Shown in pieces: positions 29,511-39,998 of a stretch of 64,000 bases of DNA (position 1 is the first letter of the stretch; each line of letters opens with the position of its first letter). The stretch is from positions 1 through 64,000 of the forward strand of contig DXAL01000048.1 in NCBI GenBank assembly GCA_019117125.1, written 5' to 3'. The position numbers and the translations under genes are program-made. This stretch comes from Candidatus Mediterraneibacter merdipullorum (GTDB taxonomy: Bacteria > Bacillota > Clostridia > Lachnospirales > Lachnospiraceae). Below the pieces are notes generated by a model. It did no database searches. It was given only the letters and a program-made list of their open reading frames with translations, and was not told the DNA's origin.

Positions 29511-30783
29511 GGGAAACAAAGCGCAGACAGGCGGGGAGTCCCGGAAAATCTTCCTCGTCGGCATCGGTCCGGGAGCAGCAGGGACTATGACGGCGGAAGC
29601 GCTGGACGCGGTGAGGGGAAGCGACTGCCTCATCGGCGCACAGCGGATGCTGGAGGCGGCCGGCTCAGAGAGAGCGGAGGGAACGCCCGTTTTCTGCGAG
29701 TACCGTGCGGACGGCATCCTCTCTTATCTCCGGGAGCATCCCCAGTTCCGCTCTGTGGCGGTGCTGCTCTCCGGTGACGGGGGATTCTACAGCGGGGCGA
29801 AGAAGCTGGAGGACCTTCTGGCGGAAGAGGCAGACCGGTACGAAGTGCAGAGGATACCGGGGATATCATCCATCGCCTGCCTGGCGGCGCGCCTGGGGAC
29901 GTCGTGGGAGGACGGCGCAGTTGTCAGCCTCCACGGACAGGAGGGGAATTTTATCCAGACGATTGACCGGAACAAAAAGACCTTTCTCCTTCTGGGCGGT
30001 GCAGGCGCAGGGGAGCGGATGCTGAGGCGTCTGACAGAGTACGGGATGGACCATGTGACGGTCTGCATCGGCCGCAGGCTCAGCTATCCCGATGAATGCA
30101 TCCGGTGCGGGCATCCGGGGGAGCTTTCTAAAGCGGATGCGGACGGACTGTGCGTGGTGATGGTCCTGAACCCGCGCCCCAATCCGGCGGCAGGCTGTCA
30201 TATCCGGGATGAGGCATTTCTCCGAGGAAACGTGCCTATGACCAAGGAGGAAGTGCGGGCGGTGAGCCTGGCGAAACTGGAGCTTACGCAGGACGCGGTG
30301 GTCTATGACATCGGCGCGGGCACCGGCTCGGTATCAGTGGAAGCAGCAGGATGCAGGGACAGTATCCGGGTGTACGCAGTGGAAAAAAAAGCGGAAGCCG
30401 TGGAGCTTTTGAAGCAGAACCGGAGAAGATTCCGGGCGGACGGCATCTGCATCGTGGAAGGAGAAGCGCCCGGAGCGCTGGAATCCCTGGAAGCGCCGAC
30501 CCATGTGTTCATCGGCGGCAGCTCGGGGAACCTCCGGGAAATCTTAAGCATTGTACTTGAAAAGAATCCGGATGTGCGCATTGTCATCAACGCCATCTCT
30601 CTGGAGACGCTGGAAGAAGCTGTGAGCGCGGCGAAAGAGGGACTCTTAAGGGACGTTCAGGTCACGCAGGTCGCGGCGGCGCGTTCCCGGGAGCTTGGAA
30701 GGTATCACATGATGACCGGACTGAATCCGGTGTTCATCATCTCCGCGGGAGGGAAGGAACAACCCGCAGGAGAAAAAGAGTAA
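29443..30783 (+). CDS. cbiET: Bifunctional precorrin-6Y C5,15-methyltransferase / decarboxylase (CbiE-CbiT fusion)
   Basis: KIFLVGIGPGAAGTMTAEALDAVRGSDCLIGAQRML...LLSGDGGFYSGAKKL...PMTKEEVRAVSLAKLELTQDAVVYDIGAGTGSVSVEAA. Start uncertain because the N-terminal region lies in repeats. Confidence 0.93.
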   Translation: MKTGGKSRMCEDGRKSMRCGDTQGNKAQTGGESRKIFLVGIGPGAAGTMTAEALDAVRGSDCLIGAQRMLEAAGSERAEGTPVFCEYRADGILSYLREHPQFRSVAVLLSGDGGFYSGAKKLEDLLAEEADRYEVQRIPGISSIACLAARLGTSWEDGAVVSLHGQEGNFIQTIDRNKKTFLLLGGAGAGERMLRRLTEYGMDHVTVCIGRRLSYPDECIRCGHPGELSKADADGLCVVMVLNPRPNPAAGCHIRDEAFLRGNVPMTKEEVRAVSLAKLELTQDAVVYDIGAGTGSVSVEAAGCRDSIRVYAVEKKAEAVELLKQNRRRFRADGICIVEGEAPGALESLEAPTHVFIGGSSGNLREILSIVLEKNPDVRIVINAISLETLEEAVSAAKEGLLRDVQVTQVAAARSRELGRYHMMTGLNPVFIISAGGKEQPAGEKE

Positions 30784-30821
30784 TCCGCAGAAGAAGAAAA
30801 CAATCTGCGGGAGGAAAGGAG
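30739..30821 (+). repeat. 20-22-bp imperfect tandem repeat, about 4 units, spanning the cbiET stop codon
   Basis: ATCTCCGCGGGAGGGAAGGAAC / AACCCGCAGGAGAAAAAGAGT / AATCCGCAGAAGAAGAAAAC / AATCTGCGGGAGGAAAGGAG. Confidence 0.8.
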
Positions 30822-30831
30822 CAGAGGCAGG

Positions 30832-32292
30832 ATGCAGATTCCCAGGATACTGGTCGCCGCCCCGGCAAGCGGCAGCGGGAAAACAGCGGTTTCCTGTGCG
30901 CTGATGCAGGCGTTCCAGGAGAGAGGACTGTGTGTGCGCGCGTGCAAATGCGGTCCGGACTATATCGACCCCATGTTCCACCAGACAGTGCTCGGGGTGG
31001 ACTCGCGAAATCTGGACCTTTTTTTCTGCAGCAGGGACGGGCTCAGAAACGAGCTGCTCCTGCACGGAGAAGGGGCGGACCTTCTTGTGACAGAAGGGGT
31101 GATGGGCTATTACGACGGGCGCGCCATGGATACGGATGCGGGAAGCTCTTATGATGTGGCGACGGCGCTTGATATGCCGGTCATTCTCGTGATAAACTGC
31201 CGGGGCGCGGCGCTCTCCCTTGCGGCGCAGGTGCTGGGGATGATAGGGTTCCGCCCGGACAGCAATATCCGTGGCATCCTGCTGAACCGGGTGTCAGGGA
31301 TGCTGTATTCGAGACTGAAAACAATGCTCGTGCAGGAGCTGAAAAAGGAAGGATTCGACCTCCCTGTCCTGGGCTATATCCCGGAGGATGACGCCTTTTG
31401 TATCGAGAGCAGGCATCTTGGCCTGGTGACGCCCCGGGAGCTGGAAGGACTGGAGGCGCGCATCGGAAGAGGCGCCCGCATCCTGTCGGAAACGGTGGAC
31501 CTTGATGCAATCCTCTCCATCGCCCGGTCCGCGCCGGAGCTGACCGGCAGAGAGAAAACCAGCGGCAGCGGGATATCTGCCGGCAGAGCATGGAATGACA
31601 GTCCCGGTGGCGGGGGCGGACCTGTGCGCATCGGAATTGCAAGGGATGAAGCATTTTGCTTCTACTATAAGGCGAACCTGGAACTATTGGAAAAGGCGGG
31701 CTGCAGGCTCATCCCGTTCAGCCCCCTCCATGACCGGGAACTTCCGAAGGGACTCTGCGGACTGCTGTTTGGAGGAGGCTATCCGGAGCTTCACGCCCCG
31801 GAGCTGTCCGGGAACCGGCAGCTCAGAGAAGAGATACGCAGACAGGTCCTGGAGCGTGGGATGCCCTGCATCGCGGAGTGCGGAGGCTTTATGTATCTCC
31901 AGGAAGAGATTGCCGACCGGGAGGGGAAACGGTATCCTGCTGTGGGCGCGGTACCGGGCGCAGCCTGTCCTGCAGGAAAACTCAAACGGTTCGGATATGT
32001 AAATATTTCAGTTGCTAAAAAAAGTAATAAATATCTAAAGAAAGAAGAAACAATAAAGGGACACGAATTTCACTACTGGGACAGCACGGACTGCGGAGAC
32101 GACTGTAGGGCTCAGAAACCGGATGGAAAGAGGTCCTGGAACTGCATCCATGCGCGAGGGAATCTCTTCGCAGGATATCCCCATCTGTATCTGCCGTCCC
32201 TGCCGGAATTCGCCCGGCGGTTCGCAGACACGTGCCGGGAATGGAAGGCAGGAAGAGGAAACGGAGGAAGAATGTATGAGCGGGGAATTTGA
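30832..32292 (+). CDS. cbiA: Cobyrinate a,c-diamide synthase
   Basis: PRILVAAPASGSGKTAVSCALMQAFQERGLCVRACKCGPDYIDPMFHQTVLG...GLLFGGGYPELHAPELSGNRQLREEIRRQVLERGMPCIAECGGFMYLQEEI. Confidence 0.97.
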   Translation: MQIPRILVAAPASGSGKTAVSCALMQAFQERGLCVRACKCGPDYIDPMFHQTVLGVDSRNLDLFFCSRDGLRNELLLHGEGADLLVTEGVMGYYDGRAMDTDAGSSYDVATALDMPVILVINCRGAALSLAAQVLGMIGFRPDSNIRGILLNRVSGMLYSRLKTMLVQELKKEGFDLPVLGYIPEDDAFCIESRHLGLVTPRELEGLEARIGRGARILSETVDLDAILSIARSAPELTGREKTSGSGISAGRAWNDSPGGGGGPVRIGIARDEAFCFYYKANLELLEKAGCRLIPFSPLHDRELPKGLCGLLFGGGYPELHAPELSGNRQLREEIRRQVLERGMPCIAECGGFMYLQEEIADREGKRYPAVGAVPGAACPAGKLKRFGYVNISVAKKSNKYLKKEETIKGHEFHYWDSTDCGDDCRAQKPDGKRSWNCIHARGNLFAGYPHLYLPSLPEFARRFADTCREWKAGRGNGGRMYERGI

Positions 32293-33352
32293 AAAGGAAC
32301 TGCAGCAGCTGACGAGCCGAATCCGTCCGGCTGACCAGGCTTCCATGGAGGCGGCGCGGGCACATTGGAAGACCGTGGGAAAGCCCCTGAACAGCCTGGG
32401 CAAACTGGAAGATGCGGTGACGCGCATGGCGGGGATACAGAGGACGCCGGATGTCCGGCTGAACAAAAAAGTCCTCGTCATCATGTGTGCGGACAACGGG
32501 GTAGTCGCGGAGGGGGTTACCCAGAGCGGGCAGGAAGTGACCGCTATTGTTGCCGGGAACTTTACCCGGCGCGCCACCAGCGTCTGCCTGATGGCAGAAA
32601 TTGCGGGCGCGGAACTTTTTCCGGTGGATATCGGGATGGCAGTGGATGTGCCGGAAGTGACCAGACCGGAATACAAAGTGATGGCGGGGACAAAGGACAT
32701 GCTCCTTGAACCTGCCATGACAAGAGAGCAGGCGGCGCAGGCTGTAGTGACCGGGATACATATCGCGCAGAAGCTGGCGGCGGACGGATGCAGCCTGATT
32801 GCCACGGGCGAGATGGGCATCGGCAACACGACGACCAGCAGCGCTGTGGCATCGGTGCTCCTTGGACGCAGCGCAGAGGAAGTGACCGGACGCGGGGCAG
32901 GGCTGAGCCTGACCGGACTGGAACGAAAGGTCGATGTGATACGGCAGGCGTGCCTCCTGCACCGTCCGGACCCCGGGGACATCCTGGACGTTCTGTCCAA
33001 AGTGGGAGGACTGGACATCGCCGGGCTGGCGGGCGTATTCCTGGGCGGGGCGCTGTGCCGCATCCCGGTAGTCATCGACGGATTTATCTCGTCGGCAGCG
33101 GCGCTCTGCGCGGCGCGGATGTGTCCCGCTGCCTTGGACAGCATGATTCCTTCCCACTGTTCCGGAGAGCCGGCAGGGCAGATGGTCCTGGATGCGCTGG
33201 GACTCTCGCCCTTTCTCGACTGCCGCATGTCGCTCGGCGAAGGAAGCGGTGCGGTAGCGGTCCTGCCGCTGCTTGAGATGGGACTGGCTGTGTACCGGGA
33301 GATGAGCACCTTTGAAGAAATCCATGTGGAACAGTATGAGGAATTTGACTAG
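32276..33352 (+). CDS. cobT: Nicotinate-nucleotide-dimethylbenzimidazole phosphoribosyltransferase
   Basis: GKPLNSLGKLEDAVTRMAGIQRTPDVRLNKKVLVIMCADNGVVAEGVTQSGQEVT...GEMGIGNTTTSSAVASVLLG; start ATG 32276. Confidence 0.96.
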   Translation: MSGEFEKELQQLTSRIRPADQASMEAARAHWKTVGKPLNSLGKLEDAVTRMAGIQRTPDVRLNKKVLVIMCADNGVVAEGVTQSGQEVTAIVAGNFTRRATSVCLMAEIAGAELFPVDIGMAVDVPEVTRPEYKVMAGTKDMLLEPAMTREQAAQAVVTGIHIAQKLAADGCSLIATGEMGIGNTTTSSAVASVLLGRSAEEVTGRGAGLSLTGLERKVDVIRQACLLHRPDPGDILDVLSKVGGLDIAGLAGVFLGGALCRIPVVIDGFISSAAALCAARMCPAALDSMIPSHCSGEPAGQMVLDALGLSPFLDCRMSLGEGSGAVAVLPLLEMGLAVYREMSTFEEIHVEQYEEFD

Positions 33353-33385
33353 CGTCAGTGCAGAACAGAAAGAGAGTGATATGAT

Positions 33386-34171
33386 ATGCGTCTTGTGGCT
33401 TCCCTGGCAATCGCCATATCCATGTATTCCAGGATTCCGGCGCCCACGGTGGAATGGAATCAGAAAAATATGAAGTATGCGATGTGTTTTTTTCCTGTAG
33501 TCGGAGTGATAACAGGATTACTTGAGCTTGGAATCGGATACGTTCTCCTGACGGAGACATCCTGCGGGAAGGTGTTTTTTGCCGCTGTCATGACACTGGT
33601 TCCGGTCATTGTCACCGGAGGCATCCACCTGGACGGATATGCAGATACCATCGATGCATTGAGCTCCTGCGGGGACAGGGAGAAAAAGCTGCAGATATTG
33701 AAAGACTCCCACGCGGGAGCGTTTGCGGTGATTGGGCTGTGCGTGTATTTTACTGCGTCCGTGGCAGTCTGGAGCGAGGCGGAGATATCCATGCTCCCGC
33801 TGGCTGCCTGCATCTTTCCCTTGTCCAGGTCATTGAGCGGCATCTCTGTCGTGACATTTCGCGCGGCGAAGGACAGCGGTCTGCTGCGGACGTTCCAGGA
33901 CGGGGCGCAGCGCCGGCGCGTCAGGGCGGTGCTGGTTATCTGGGCGTGCGCGGATGTGTGCGTGATGGCTCTGTCCGCATACCGGTATGGTCCGGGCGGC
34001 ATGGCGGCGCCGGCTGTGATGACTGCGGCGGCGCTCCTTGTATTTCTTCATTATTACGGGCTGTGCAGGAAACAGTTCGGCGGGACGACCGGAGACCTGG
34101 CGGGATACTTCCTCCAGGTGTGCGAGCTTGGGATGCTCGCGGCAGGAGTTCTGACCTGGAACCTGCGGTGA
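33386..34171 (+). CDS. cobS: Adenosylcobinamide-GDP ribazoletransferase
   Basis: AISMYSRIPAPTVEWNQKNMKYAMCFFPVVGVITG...GGIHLDGYADTIDALSSCGDREKKLQILKDSHAGAFAVI. Confidence 0.96.
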   Translation: MRLVASLAIAISMYSRIPAPTVEWNQKNMKYAMCFFPVVGVITGLLELGIGYVLLTETSCGKVFFAAVMTLVPVIVTGGIHLDGYADTIDALSSCGDREKKLQILKDSHAGAFAVIGLCVYFTASVAVWSEAEISMLPLAACIFPLSRSLSGISVVTFRAAKDSGLLRTFQDGAQRRRVRAVLVIWACADVCVMALSAYRYGPGGMAAPAVMTAAALLVFLHYYGLCRKQFGGTTGDLAGYFLQVCELGMLAAGVLTWNLR

Positions 34172-34291
34172 CTGCGCGCAATCCTGCAATGACCGGATGT
34201 GCAATCCTGCGGTGAGCGCGCGCAATCCTGCGGTGACCGGACGTGTAATCGGGGATGCAACCCGGATGTGCAGTCGGGGATGCAACCCGGG
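34162..34291 (+). repeat. Compound tandem repeat: 44-bp unit x2 (each two CCTGC..TGA half-units) then 25-bp unit x~1.7
   Basis: CCTGCGGTGACTGCGCGCAAT CCTGCAATGACCGGATGTGCAAT CCTGCGGTGAGCGCGCGCAAT CCTGCGGTGACCGGACGTGTAAT CGGGGATGCAACCCGGATGTGCAGT CGGGGATGCAACCCGGGG; first TGA is the cobS stop. Confidence 0.93.
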
Positions 34292-34292
34292 G

Positions 34293-34320
34293 TTGACAAA
34301 AAGAGAACCTGTGATAAAAT
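34293..34320 (+). promoter_or_regulatory. SigA-like promoter of the pheST T-box transcript
   Basis: TTGACA - 16 bp - TAAAAT. Confidence 0.7.
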
Positions 34321-34326
34321 GGAAGA

Positions 34327-34630
34327 GTGATTCGGCTGTACGGCAGCCGGAACAAGATAAAGCATAAAAGCGTTGAACGTGTAAAGTAGGGAACCATTTT
34401 CTATCAGAGAGAGAAAATCACCGGCTGCAAGTTTTCTTTAGTTCAGATGGGGACCGAATTTCCCACGGGAGCTGTATCTCGGAACCTTCCTTACAGAAGG
34501 GGAAAGAAGTAGGAGATACCGTAGACTGTACGTTACACAGACCAGAGTGTCCATACTTGACGTATGGGAAACAGGGTGGTACCGCGAGAACATATGCCTC
34601 GTCCCTTATTGGGACGGGGCTTTTCTGTTG
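34327..34630 (+). promoter_or_regulatory. T-box riboswitch leader upstream of pheS (presumed tRNA-Phe sensing)
   Basis: T-box core AGGGTGGTACCGCG at 34573-34586, then terminator GCCTCGTCCCttattGGGACGGGGCTTTT; directly upstream of pheS. Confidence 0.93.
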
Positions 34631-34670
34631 GGAATATTATGCGGAAAAAGCTGAAAGGAGCAGGAAAAAG

Positions 34671-35690
34671 ATGAAAGAAAAACTGGAGCAGATCAAAGCG
34701 GAAGCAGTCGCACAGATTCAGGCGGCGGATGTCCCGGAGAAGTTAAACGATGTGCGCGTGAAGTTCCTCGGAAAGAAGGGAGAACTGACCGCTGTATTAA
34801 AAGGAATGAAAGATGTTGCCCCGGAAGACCGTCCGAAAGTCGGACAGATGGTAAATGACGCCAGGGCAGCTATCGAGGCGCTTCTGGAGGAGTCAAAGAC
34901 AAAGATGGAGCGCGCCATCCGCGAGCGGAAGATGAAGGCGGAAGTCATCGACGTGACGCTCCCGTCCAAAAAGAACATTATGGGACACCGTCACCCGAAT
35001 ACCATCGCTCTGGAAGAAGTGGAGCGCATCTTCGTGGGTATGGGATATGAAGTTGTGGAAGGACCGGAGGTGGAGTACGATGAGTACAACTTCGAGAAGC
35101 TGAACATCCCGGCGGACCATCCGGCAAAGGATGAGCAGGATACGTTCTATATCAATAAAGAAATCGTGCTCAGGACCCAGACCTCACCGGTGCAGGCGCG
35201 CATCATGGAGCAGGGAAAGCTCCCCATCCGTATGATAGCGCCGGGAAGAGTATTCCGCTCGGACGAGGTGGATGCGACACATTCCCCGTCCTTCCATCAG
35301 ATTGAAGGACTGGTGATAGACAAAAATATCTCCTTTGCCGACCTCAAAGGCACGCTGGAAGTGTTCGCAAAAGAGCTGTTCGGACCGGAGACAAAGACGA
35401 AGTTCCGCCCCCATCATTTCCCGTTCACAGAGCCCAGCGCCGAGGTGGACGTAAGCTGCTTCAAATGCGGCGGAAAGGGCTGCCGTTTCTGTAAAGGCTC
35501 CGGCTGGATTGAGATTCTTGGCTGCGGCATGGTACATCCCCATGTGCTCGAGATGTGCGGCATTGACCCGGAAGTCTACGGCGGATTCGCATTCGGCGTA
35601 GGTCTGGAACGCATCGCCCTCCTCAAATATGAGATTGACGACATGAGGCTCCTGTATGAGAACGACGTCCGTTTCCTGAAACAGTTCTGA
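34671..35690 (+). CDS. pheS: Phenylalanyl-tRNA synthetase alpha subunit
   Basis: [67 protein letters not shown]. Confidence 0.98.
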   Translation: MKEKLEQIKAEAVAQIQAADVPEKLNDVRVKFLGKKGELTAVLKGMKDVAPEDRPKVGQMVNDARAAIEALLEESKTKMERAIRERKMKAEVIDVTLPSKKNIMGHRHPNTIALEEVERIFVGMGYEVVEGPEVEYDEYNFEKLNIPADHPAKDEQDTFYINKEIVLRTQTSPVQARIMEQGKLPIRMIAPGRVFRSDEVDATHSPSFHQIEGLVIDKNISFADLKGTLEVFAKELFGPETKTKFRPHHFPFTEPSAEVDVSCFKCGGKGCRFCKGSGWIEILGCGMVHPHVLEMCGIDPEVYGGFAFGVGLERIALLKYEIDDMRLLYENDVRFLKQF

Positions 35691-35747
35691 CCCCTCGGGA
35701 AGAGAATCTCATGAGAACAAAATACAGCGCAAAGAAAGGATAGAAAA

Positions 35748-38168
35748 ATGAATACTTCATTATCATGGATAAAAGCATATGTTCCGGACCTGGACGTGAC
35801 CGCGCAGGAGTATACCGATGCGATGACGCTCTCCGGAACAAAAGTAGAAGGATATGAAAAACTGGATGCAGACCTGGAAAAAATCGTCATCGGACAGATT
35901 AAAAAGATAGAGAAGCATCCGGATGCGGACAAGCTTATCATCTGCCAGGTGGATATCGGCACAGAGACCATCCAGATTGTAACAGGCGCGCCGAACGTAA
36001 AAGAAGGCGACAAGATTCCGGTTGTGCTGGACGGCGGACGTGTGGCGGGCGGTCATGAGCCCGGACAGAAAGTCGAGGGCGGCATCCGGATAAAGAAAGG
36101 CAAACTGCGCGGCGTAGAGAGCAACGGCATGATGTGTTCCATCGAAGAGCTGGGTTCCACAAGAGAGATGTATCCGGAGGCGCCGGAGTACGGCATCTAT
36201 ATCTTCCCGGAGGACGCGGTGGTCGGAGAGAGCGCCATCAAAGCCCTGGGGCTTGACGACGCCATCTTTGAGTATGAGATTACATCCAACCGTGTGGACT
36301 GCTTCAGCGTCATCGGCATCGCGCGCGAGGCGGCGGCGACATTCCGCAAAGAATTTAAGCCTCCGGTGGTGACGCCTACGGGAAATGACGAGGACGTCAA
36401 TGACTATGTCAGAGTGACGGTGGAGAACACGGAACTCTGCCCGCGCTACTGTGCGAGAGTTGTCCGTAACATCAAGATAGGTCCGTCCCCGAAATGGATG
36501 CAGAGACGGCTCGCATCCGTTGGCATCCGCCCCATCAACAACCTGGTGGATATCACAAACTACGTGATGGAAGAGTACGGACAGCCCATGCACGCATACG
36601 ACCTGGATACCATCGCAGACCGCCACATCGTGGTGAAGACGGCGAAGGACGGCGATAAATTCACCACACTGGACGGTCAGGAACGGACGATGGATGAGAA
36701 TGTCCTGATGATATGCGACGGAGAGAAGGAAATCGGCATCGCCGGAATCATGGGCGGCGAAAACTCCATGATAACAGACGATGTGAAGACCATGCTCTTT
36801 GAGGCGGCATGCTTTGACGGCGTGAACATCCGCAAATCCGCAAAACGCATCGGACTGCGGACAGACGCCTCCGCCAAATTCGAGAAAGGACTGGACCCGA
36901 ACAACGCGCAGGCAGCCATTGACCGTGCGTGCCAGCTTGTGGAAGAGATGGGCGCAGGCGAAGTCGTGGGCGGCATGGTGGACGTCTACGGCAAAAAGAA
37001 AGAACCGGTGAGGGTGCCCTTTGATGCGGACAAAGTCAACGCGCTTCTTGGAACAGACCTTTCTGAGGAAGAGATGCTCGGCTACTTCCGGATGATTGAG
37101 CTGGAGTATGACGCAGAGAAAAAAGAAGTCATCGCGCCGACTTTTCGTCAGGACCTCTTCCGTCTGGCTGACCTTGCGGAGGAAGTGGCGAGATTCTACG
37201 GATACGACAATATCCCGACCACTCTTCCGGCAGGAGAGTCCACCACAGGAAAACTTTCCTTCAAGCTGCGCATCGAGCAGGTGGCGAGAGACATTGCGGA
37301 GTTCTGTGGATTCAGCCAGGGCATGACATACTCTTTCGAGAGCCCGAAGGTATTTGACAAGCTCCTCCTCCCGGCAGATTCAGAGCTGAGAAAAGCGATA
37401 GAAATCATGAATCCCCTGGGAGAGGATTACAGCATCATGCGGACCATTTCCCTGAACGGGATGCTGACGTCACTGGCGACCAACTACAACCGCCGGAATA
37501 AAGACGTCCGTCTGTATGAGCTCGGAAACATCTATATTCCGCACGAACTGCCGCTTGCCGGTCTGCCGGACGAGCGGATGCAGTTCACCCTCGGAATGTA
37601 CGGGGACGGCGACTTCTTCACCATGAAAGGCGTGGTGGAAGAGTTCTTTGAGAAGATTGGCATGCGGGGCAGAGAAAAATATGACCCGGATGCAGGCAAG
37701 ACATTCCTTCACCCGGGACGTCAGGCAAATATCCTCTACGACGGAAAAGTCGTGGGATATCTGGGCGAGGTACATCCGGAAGTGGCGGATACTTACGGAA
37801 TCGGCACACGCGCCTACGTGGCGGTCATCGACATGCCGGAAATCCTGCCGTATGCGACATTTGACCGGAAGTACACGGGCATCGCGAAATATCCGTCTGT
37901 GACAAGGGATATCAGTATGGTCGTTCCGAAGGAAATCCTGGTCGGTCAGATTGAGGAAGTTATCGAGAAGAGAGGCGGCGCGCATCTGGAGAGCTTCCGC
38001 CTGTTCGACATCTACGAAGGCTCCCAGATAAAAGAGGGATTCAAGTCCGTGGCATATTCCATCGTGTTCCGCGCGAAGGACAGGACGCTGGAGGAGAGCG
38101 ATGTTTCATCTGCGATGACAAAGATACTGAAAGGACTGGAAGAACTGGGGATTGAATTACGCCAGTAA
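35748..38168 (+). CDS. pheT: Phenylalanyl-tRNA synthetase beta subunit
   Basis: [40 protein letters not shown]3/B4 and FDX-ACB domains. Confidence 0.98.
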   Translation: MNTSLSWIKAYVPDLDVTAQEYTDAMTLSGTKVEGYEKLDADLEKIVIGQIKKIEKHPDADKLIICQVDIGTETIQIVTGAPNVKEGDKIPVVLDGGRVAGGHEPGQKVEGGIRIKKGKLRGVESNGMMCSIEELGSTREMYPEAPEYGIYIFPEDAVVGESAIKALGLDDAIFEYEITSNRVDCFSVIGIAREAAATFRKEFKPPVVTPTGNDEDVNDYVRVTVENTELCPRYCARVVRNIKIGPSPKWMQRRLASVGIRPINNLVDITNYVMEEYGQPMHAYDLDTIADRHIVVKTAKDGDKFTTLDGQERTMDENVLMICDGEKEIGIAGIMGGENSMITDDVKTMLFEAACFDGVNIRKSAKRIGLRTDASAKFEKGLDPNNAQAAIDRACQLVEEMGAGEVVGGMVDVYGKKKEPVRVPFDADKVNALLGTDLSEEEMLGYFRMIELEYDAEKKEVIAPTFRQDLFRLADLAEEVARFYGYDNIPTTLPAGESTTGKLSFKLRIEQVARDIAEFCGFSQGMTYSFESPKVFDKLLLPADSELRKAIEIMNPLGEDYSIMRTISLNGMLTSLATNYNRRNKDVRLYELGNIYIPHELPLAGLPDERMQFTLGMYGDGDFFTMKGVVEEFFEKIGMRGREKYDPDAGKTFLHPGRQANILYDGKVVGYLGEVHPEVADTYGIGTRAYVAVIDMPEILPYATFDRKYTGIAKYPSVTRDISMVVPKEILVGQIEEVIEKRGGAHLESFRLFDIYEGSQIKEGFKSVAYSIVFRAKDRTLEESDVSSAMTKILKGLEELGIELRQ

Positions 38169-38184
38169 TGAAAGGAATACCCGC

Positions 38185-39210
38185 ATGAAGACAAGTGATT
38201 TTTCTTACGAGCTGCCCCAGGAGCTCATCGCCCAGGACCCCCTTGAGGACCGCTCATCCTCCCGGCTGATGGTGCTGGACAAAGAGACAGGAAAGACCGA
38301 ACACCATGTGTTCAGGGAAATCATTCATTATCTGGAGCCCGGCGACTGTCTGGTCATCAATGACACAAAAGTTATTCCGGCAAGGCTCATCGGCGCCAAA
38401 GAGGAGACCGGTGCGAAGATAGAAGTCCTGCTCTTAAAGCGAGGGGCGGGAGATGTCTGGGAGACACTGGTAAAACCGGGGCGCAAGGCAAAGCCCGGGA
38501 CGCGCATCACATTTGGAGACGGGCTGCTCACAGGAGAAGTGGTGGACATCGTGGACGAGGGAAACCGCCTCATCCGTTTTGAGTATGAGGGGATTTTTGA
38601 GGAAATCCTGGACCGGCTGGGTCAGATGCCGCTCCCGCCGTACATTACCCATCAGCTCAGGGACAAAGACCGCTACAATACCGTCTATGCAGAACATTCC
38701 GGCTCCGCGGCAGCGCCCACGGCAGGACTGCATTTCACACCGGAGCTGCTCCGGGAGATTGAAGAAAAGGGCGTGGATATTGCCCGGGTGACGCTCCATG
38801 TGGGGCTCGGCACGTTCCGGCCGGTCAAGGTGGACGATGTGGAGAACCACCATATGCACTCCGAGTTCTACATGATAAGCGAGGAGGCGGCAGAAAAGGT
38901 CAACCGCGCCAAAGACGGCGGCGGACGGGTCATCTGCGTGGGGACTACGAGCTGCCGGACCATCGAGTCCGCCGCAGATGAAAACGGACATCTGCGCGCA
39001 TGCAGCGGCTGGACAGAGATATTTATCTATCCGGGCTACCGCTTCAAAGCGCTGGACTGCCTGATTACCAACTTCCATCTGCCGGAGTCCACGCTCATCA
39101 TGCTCGTATCTGCCCTGGCGGGAAAAGAACATGTGCTGGCGGCGTATGAGGAAGCGGTGCGGGAGAGATACCGGTTCTTCAGCTTTGGAGACGCCATGTT
39201 TATCAAGTGA
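38185..39210 (+). CDS. queA: tRNA preQ1 S-adenosylmethionine ribosyltransferase-isomerase
   Basis: [46 protein letters not shown]...[14 protein letters not shown]. Confidence 0.97.
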   Translation: MKTSDFSYELPQELIAQDPLEDRSSSRLMVLDKETGKTEHHVFREIIHYLEPGDCLVINDTKVIPARLIGAKEETGAKIEVLLLKRGAGDVWETLVKPGRKAKPGTRITFGDGLLTGEVVDIVDEGNRLIRFEYEGIFEEILDRLGQMPLPPYITHQLRDKDRYNTVYAEHSGSAAAPTAGLHFTPELLREIEEKGVDIARVTLHVGLGTFRPVKVDDVENHHMHSEFYMISEEAAEKVNRAKDGGGRVICVGTTSCRTIESAADENGHLRACSGWTEIFIYPGYRFKALDCLITNFHLPESTLIMLVSALAGKEHVLAAYEEAVRERYRFFSFGDAMFIK

Positions 39211-39268
39211 GACGGGCGGGGACAGACCCTGCCGCATAAAAAACAGAGAACAGACAGAGGATATTTCG

Positions 39269-39328
39269 GGCTGTCCGGCTTTGCCGGGCAGCCCGCTTTG
39301 CGCTATCTGTATGGGGCTTTACAGATAG
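39269..39328 (+). terminator. Two consecutive hairpins after queA
   Basis: GGGCTGTCCGGCtttGCCGGGCAGCCC, then CTATCTGT...ACAGATAG. Confidence 0.5.
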
Positions 39329-39458
39329 AATATTTCTTTTCTTTTGTGAAAACACTAAAATATAGTAGTAAATCAATAAAATAACGCTTGATTTTCGTAT
39401 AAAATGTGATAATCTATAGAAAAGAAGGATTAGAACCGGAAAATCGGGAGGCGGAATC

Positions 39459-39998
39459 ATGGGATTTGCTTTACAGAAAATATTATATGCTCCGGAAGTG
39501 AAGAACATTCGGAAAAATCTGAATATGAAGCAGAAAGAGCTGGCTGTACTGCTGAATGTTTCCGTCAAGACGGTGGAACACTGGGAAAGCAGCGGGGGCA
39601 GTGTATCCGGCGCTGCTGCCGCTTTGCTCTGTATCCTTCGGGAGCGCCCCTGGCTTCTGGAAGAACTGGAGATTCCGGAGAAGAAGTTTCCGCTGCGCCT
39701 CAGATATATGAACGGGGAACGGCTGTGTACAATCATCGATGTAAATGACAGAGAGCAGCGGGTGATAATTAAAAATTATGTAACGGACCCGCTGTACCGC
39801 GCATTCGGAAGGAACGAGCATCCTTCGTACAGGGATTATGAAGAATTTCTGGAGTCAAGATGTTTCCCGCGGACGCGGGACAAGATGAAAATCATACTGG
39901 AAGAACTAAATCTCCCGTTTTATGACCCGTTTCTGATTATACAGAAAACGGAAGGGAAGATGGCGGAAGATGATTTCCGGATTGAGATTGAGAGATGA
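39459..39998 (+). CDS. XRE/HTH-domain protein fused to a HipA-associated adaptor-like C-terminal domain (putative antitoxin/regulator)
   Basis: NIRKNLNMKQKELAVLLNVSVKTVEHWESSGGSVSGAAAALLCILRERPWLL HTH; C-terminal YEEFLESRCFPRTRDKMKIILEELNLPFYDPFLIIQKTEGKMAEDDFRIEI; ATGA overlap with the next gene. Confidence 0.65.
   Translation: MGFALQKILYAPEVKNIRKNLNMKQKELAVLLNVSVKTVEHWESSGGSVSGAAAALLCILRERPWLLEELEIPEKKFPLRLRYMNGERLCTIIDVNDREQRVIIKNYVTDPLYRAFGRNEHPSYRDYEEFLESRCFPRTRDKMKIILEELNLPFYDPFLIIQKTEGKMAEDDFRIEIER

Noticed and set aside
32005-32060. AT-rich patch inside cbiA suggesting an insertion
   Set aside because: The reading frame is continuous and the conserved GHEFHYWDS motif follows, so it looks like normal local variation.
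32015-33325. Two long reverse-strand ORFs (436 and 424 aa)
   Set aside because: Antisense to cobT in two frames; shadow ORFs.
34162-34291. Possible CRISPR array between cobS and pheS
   Set aside because: Units are contiguous tandem repeats with no unique spacers and no cas genes nearby.
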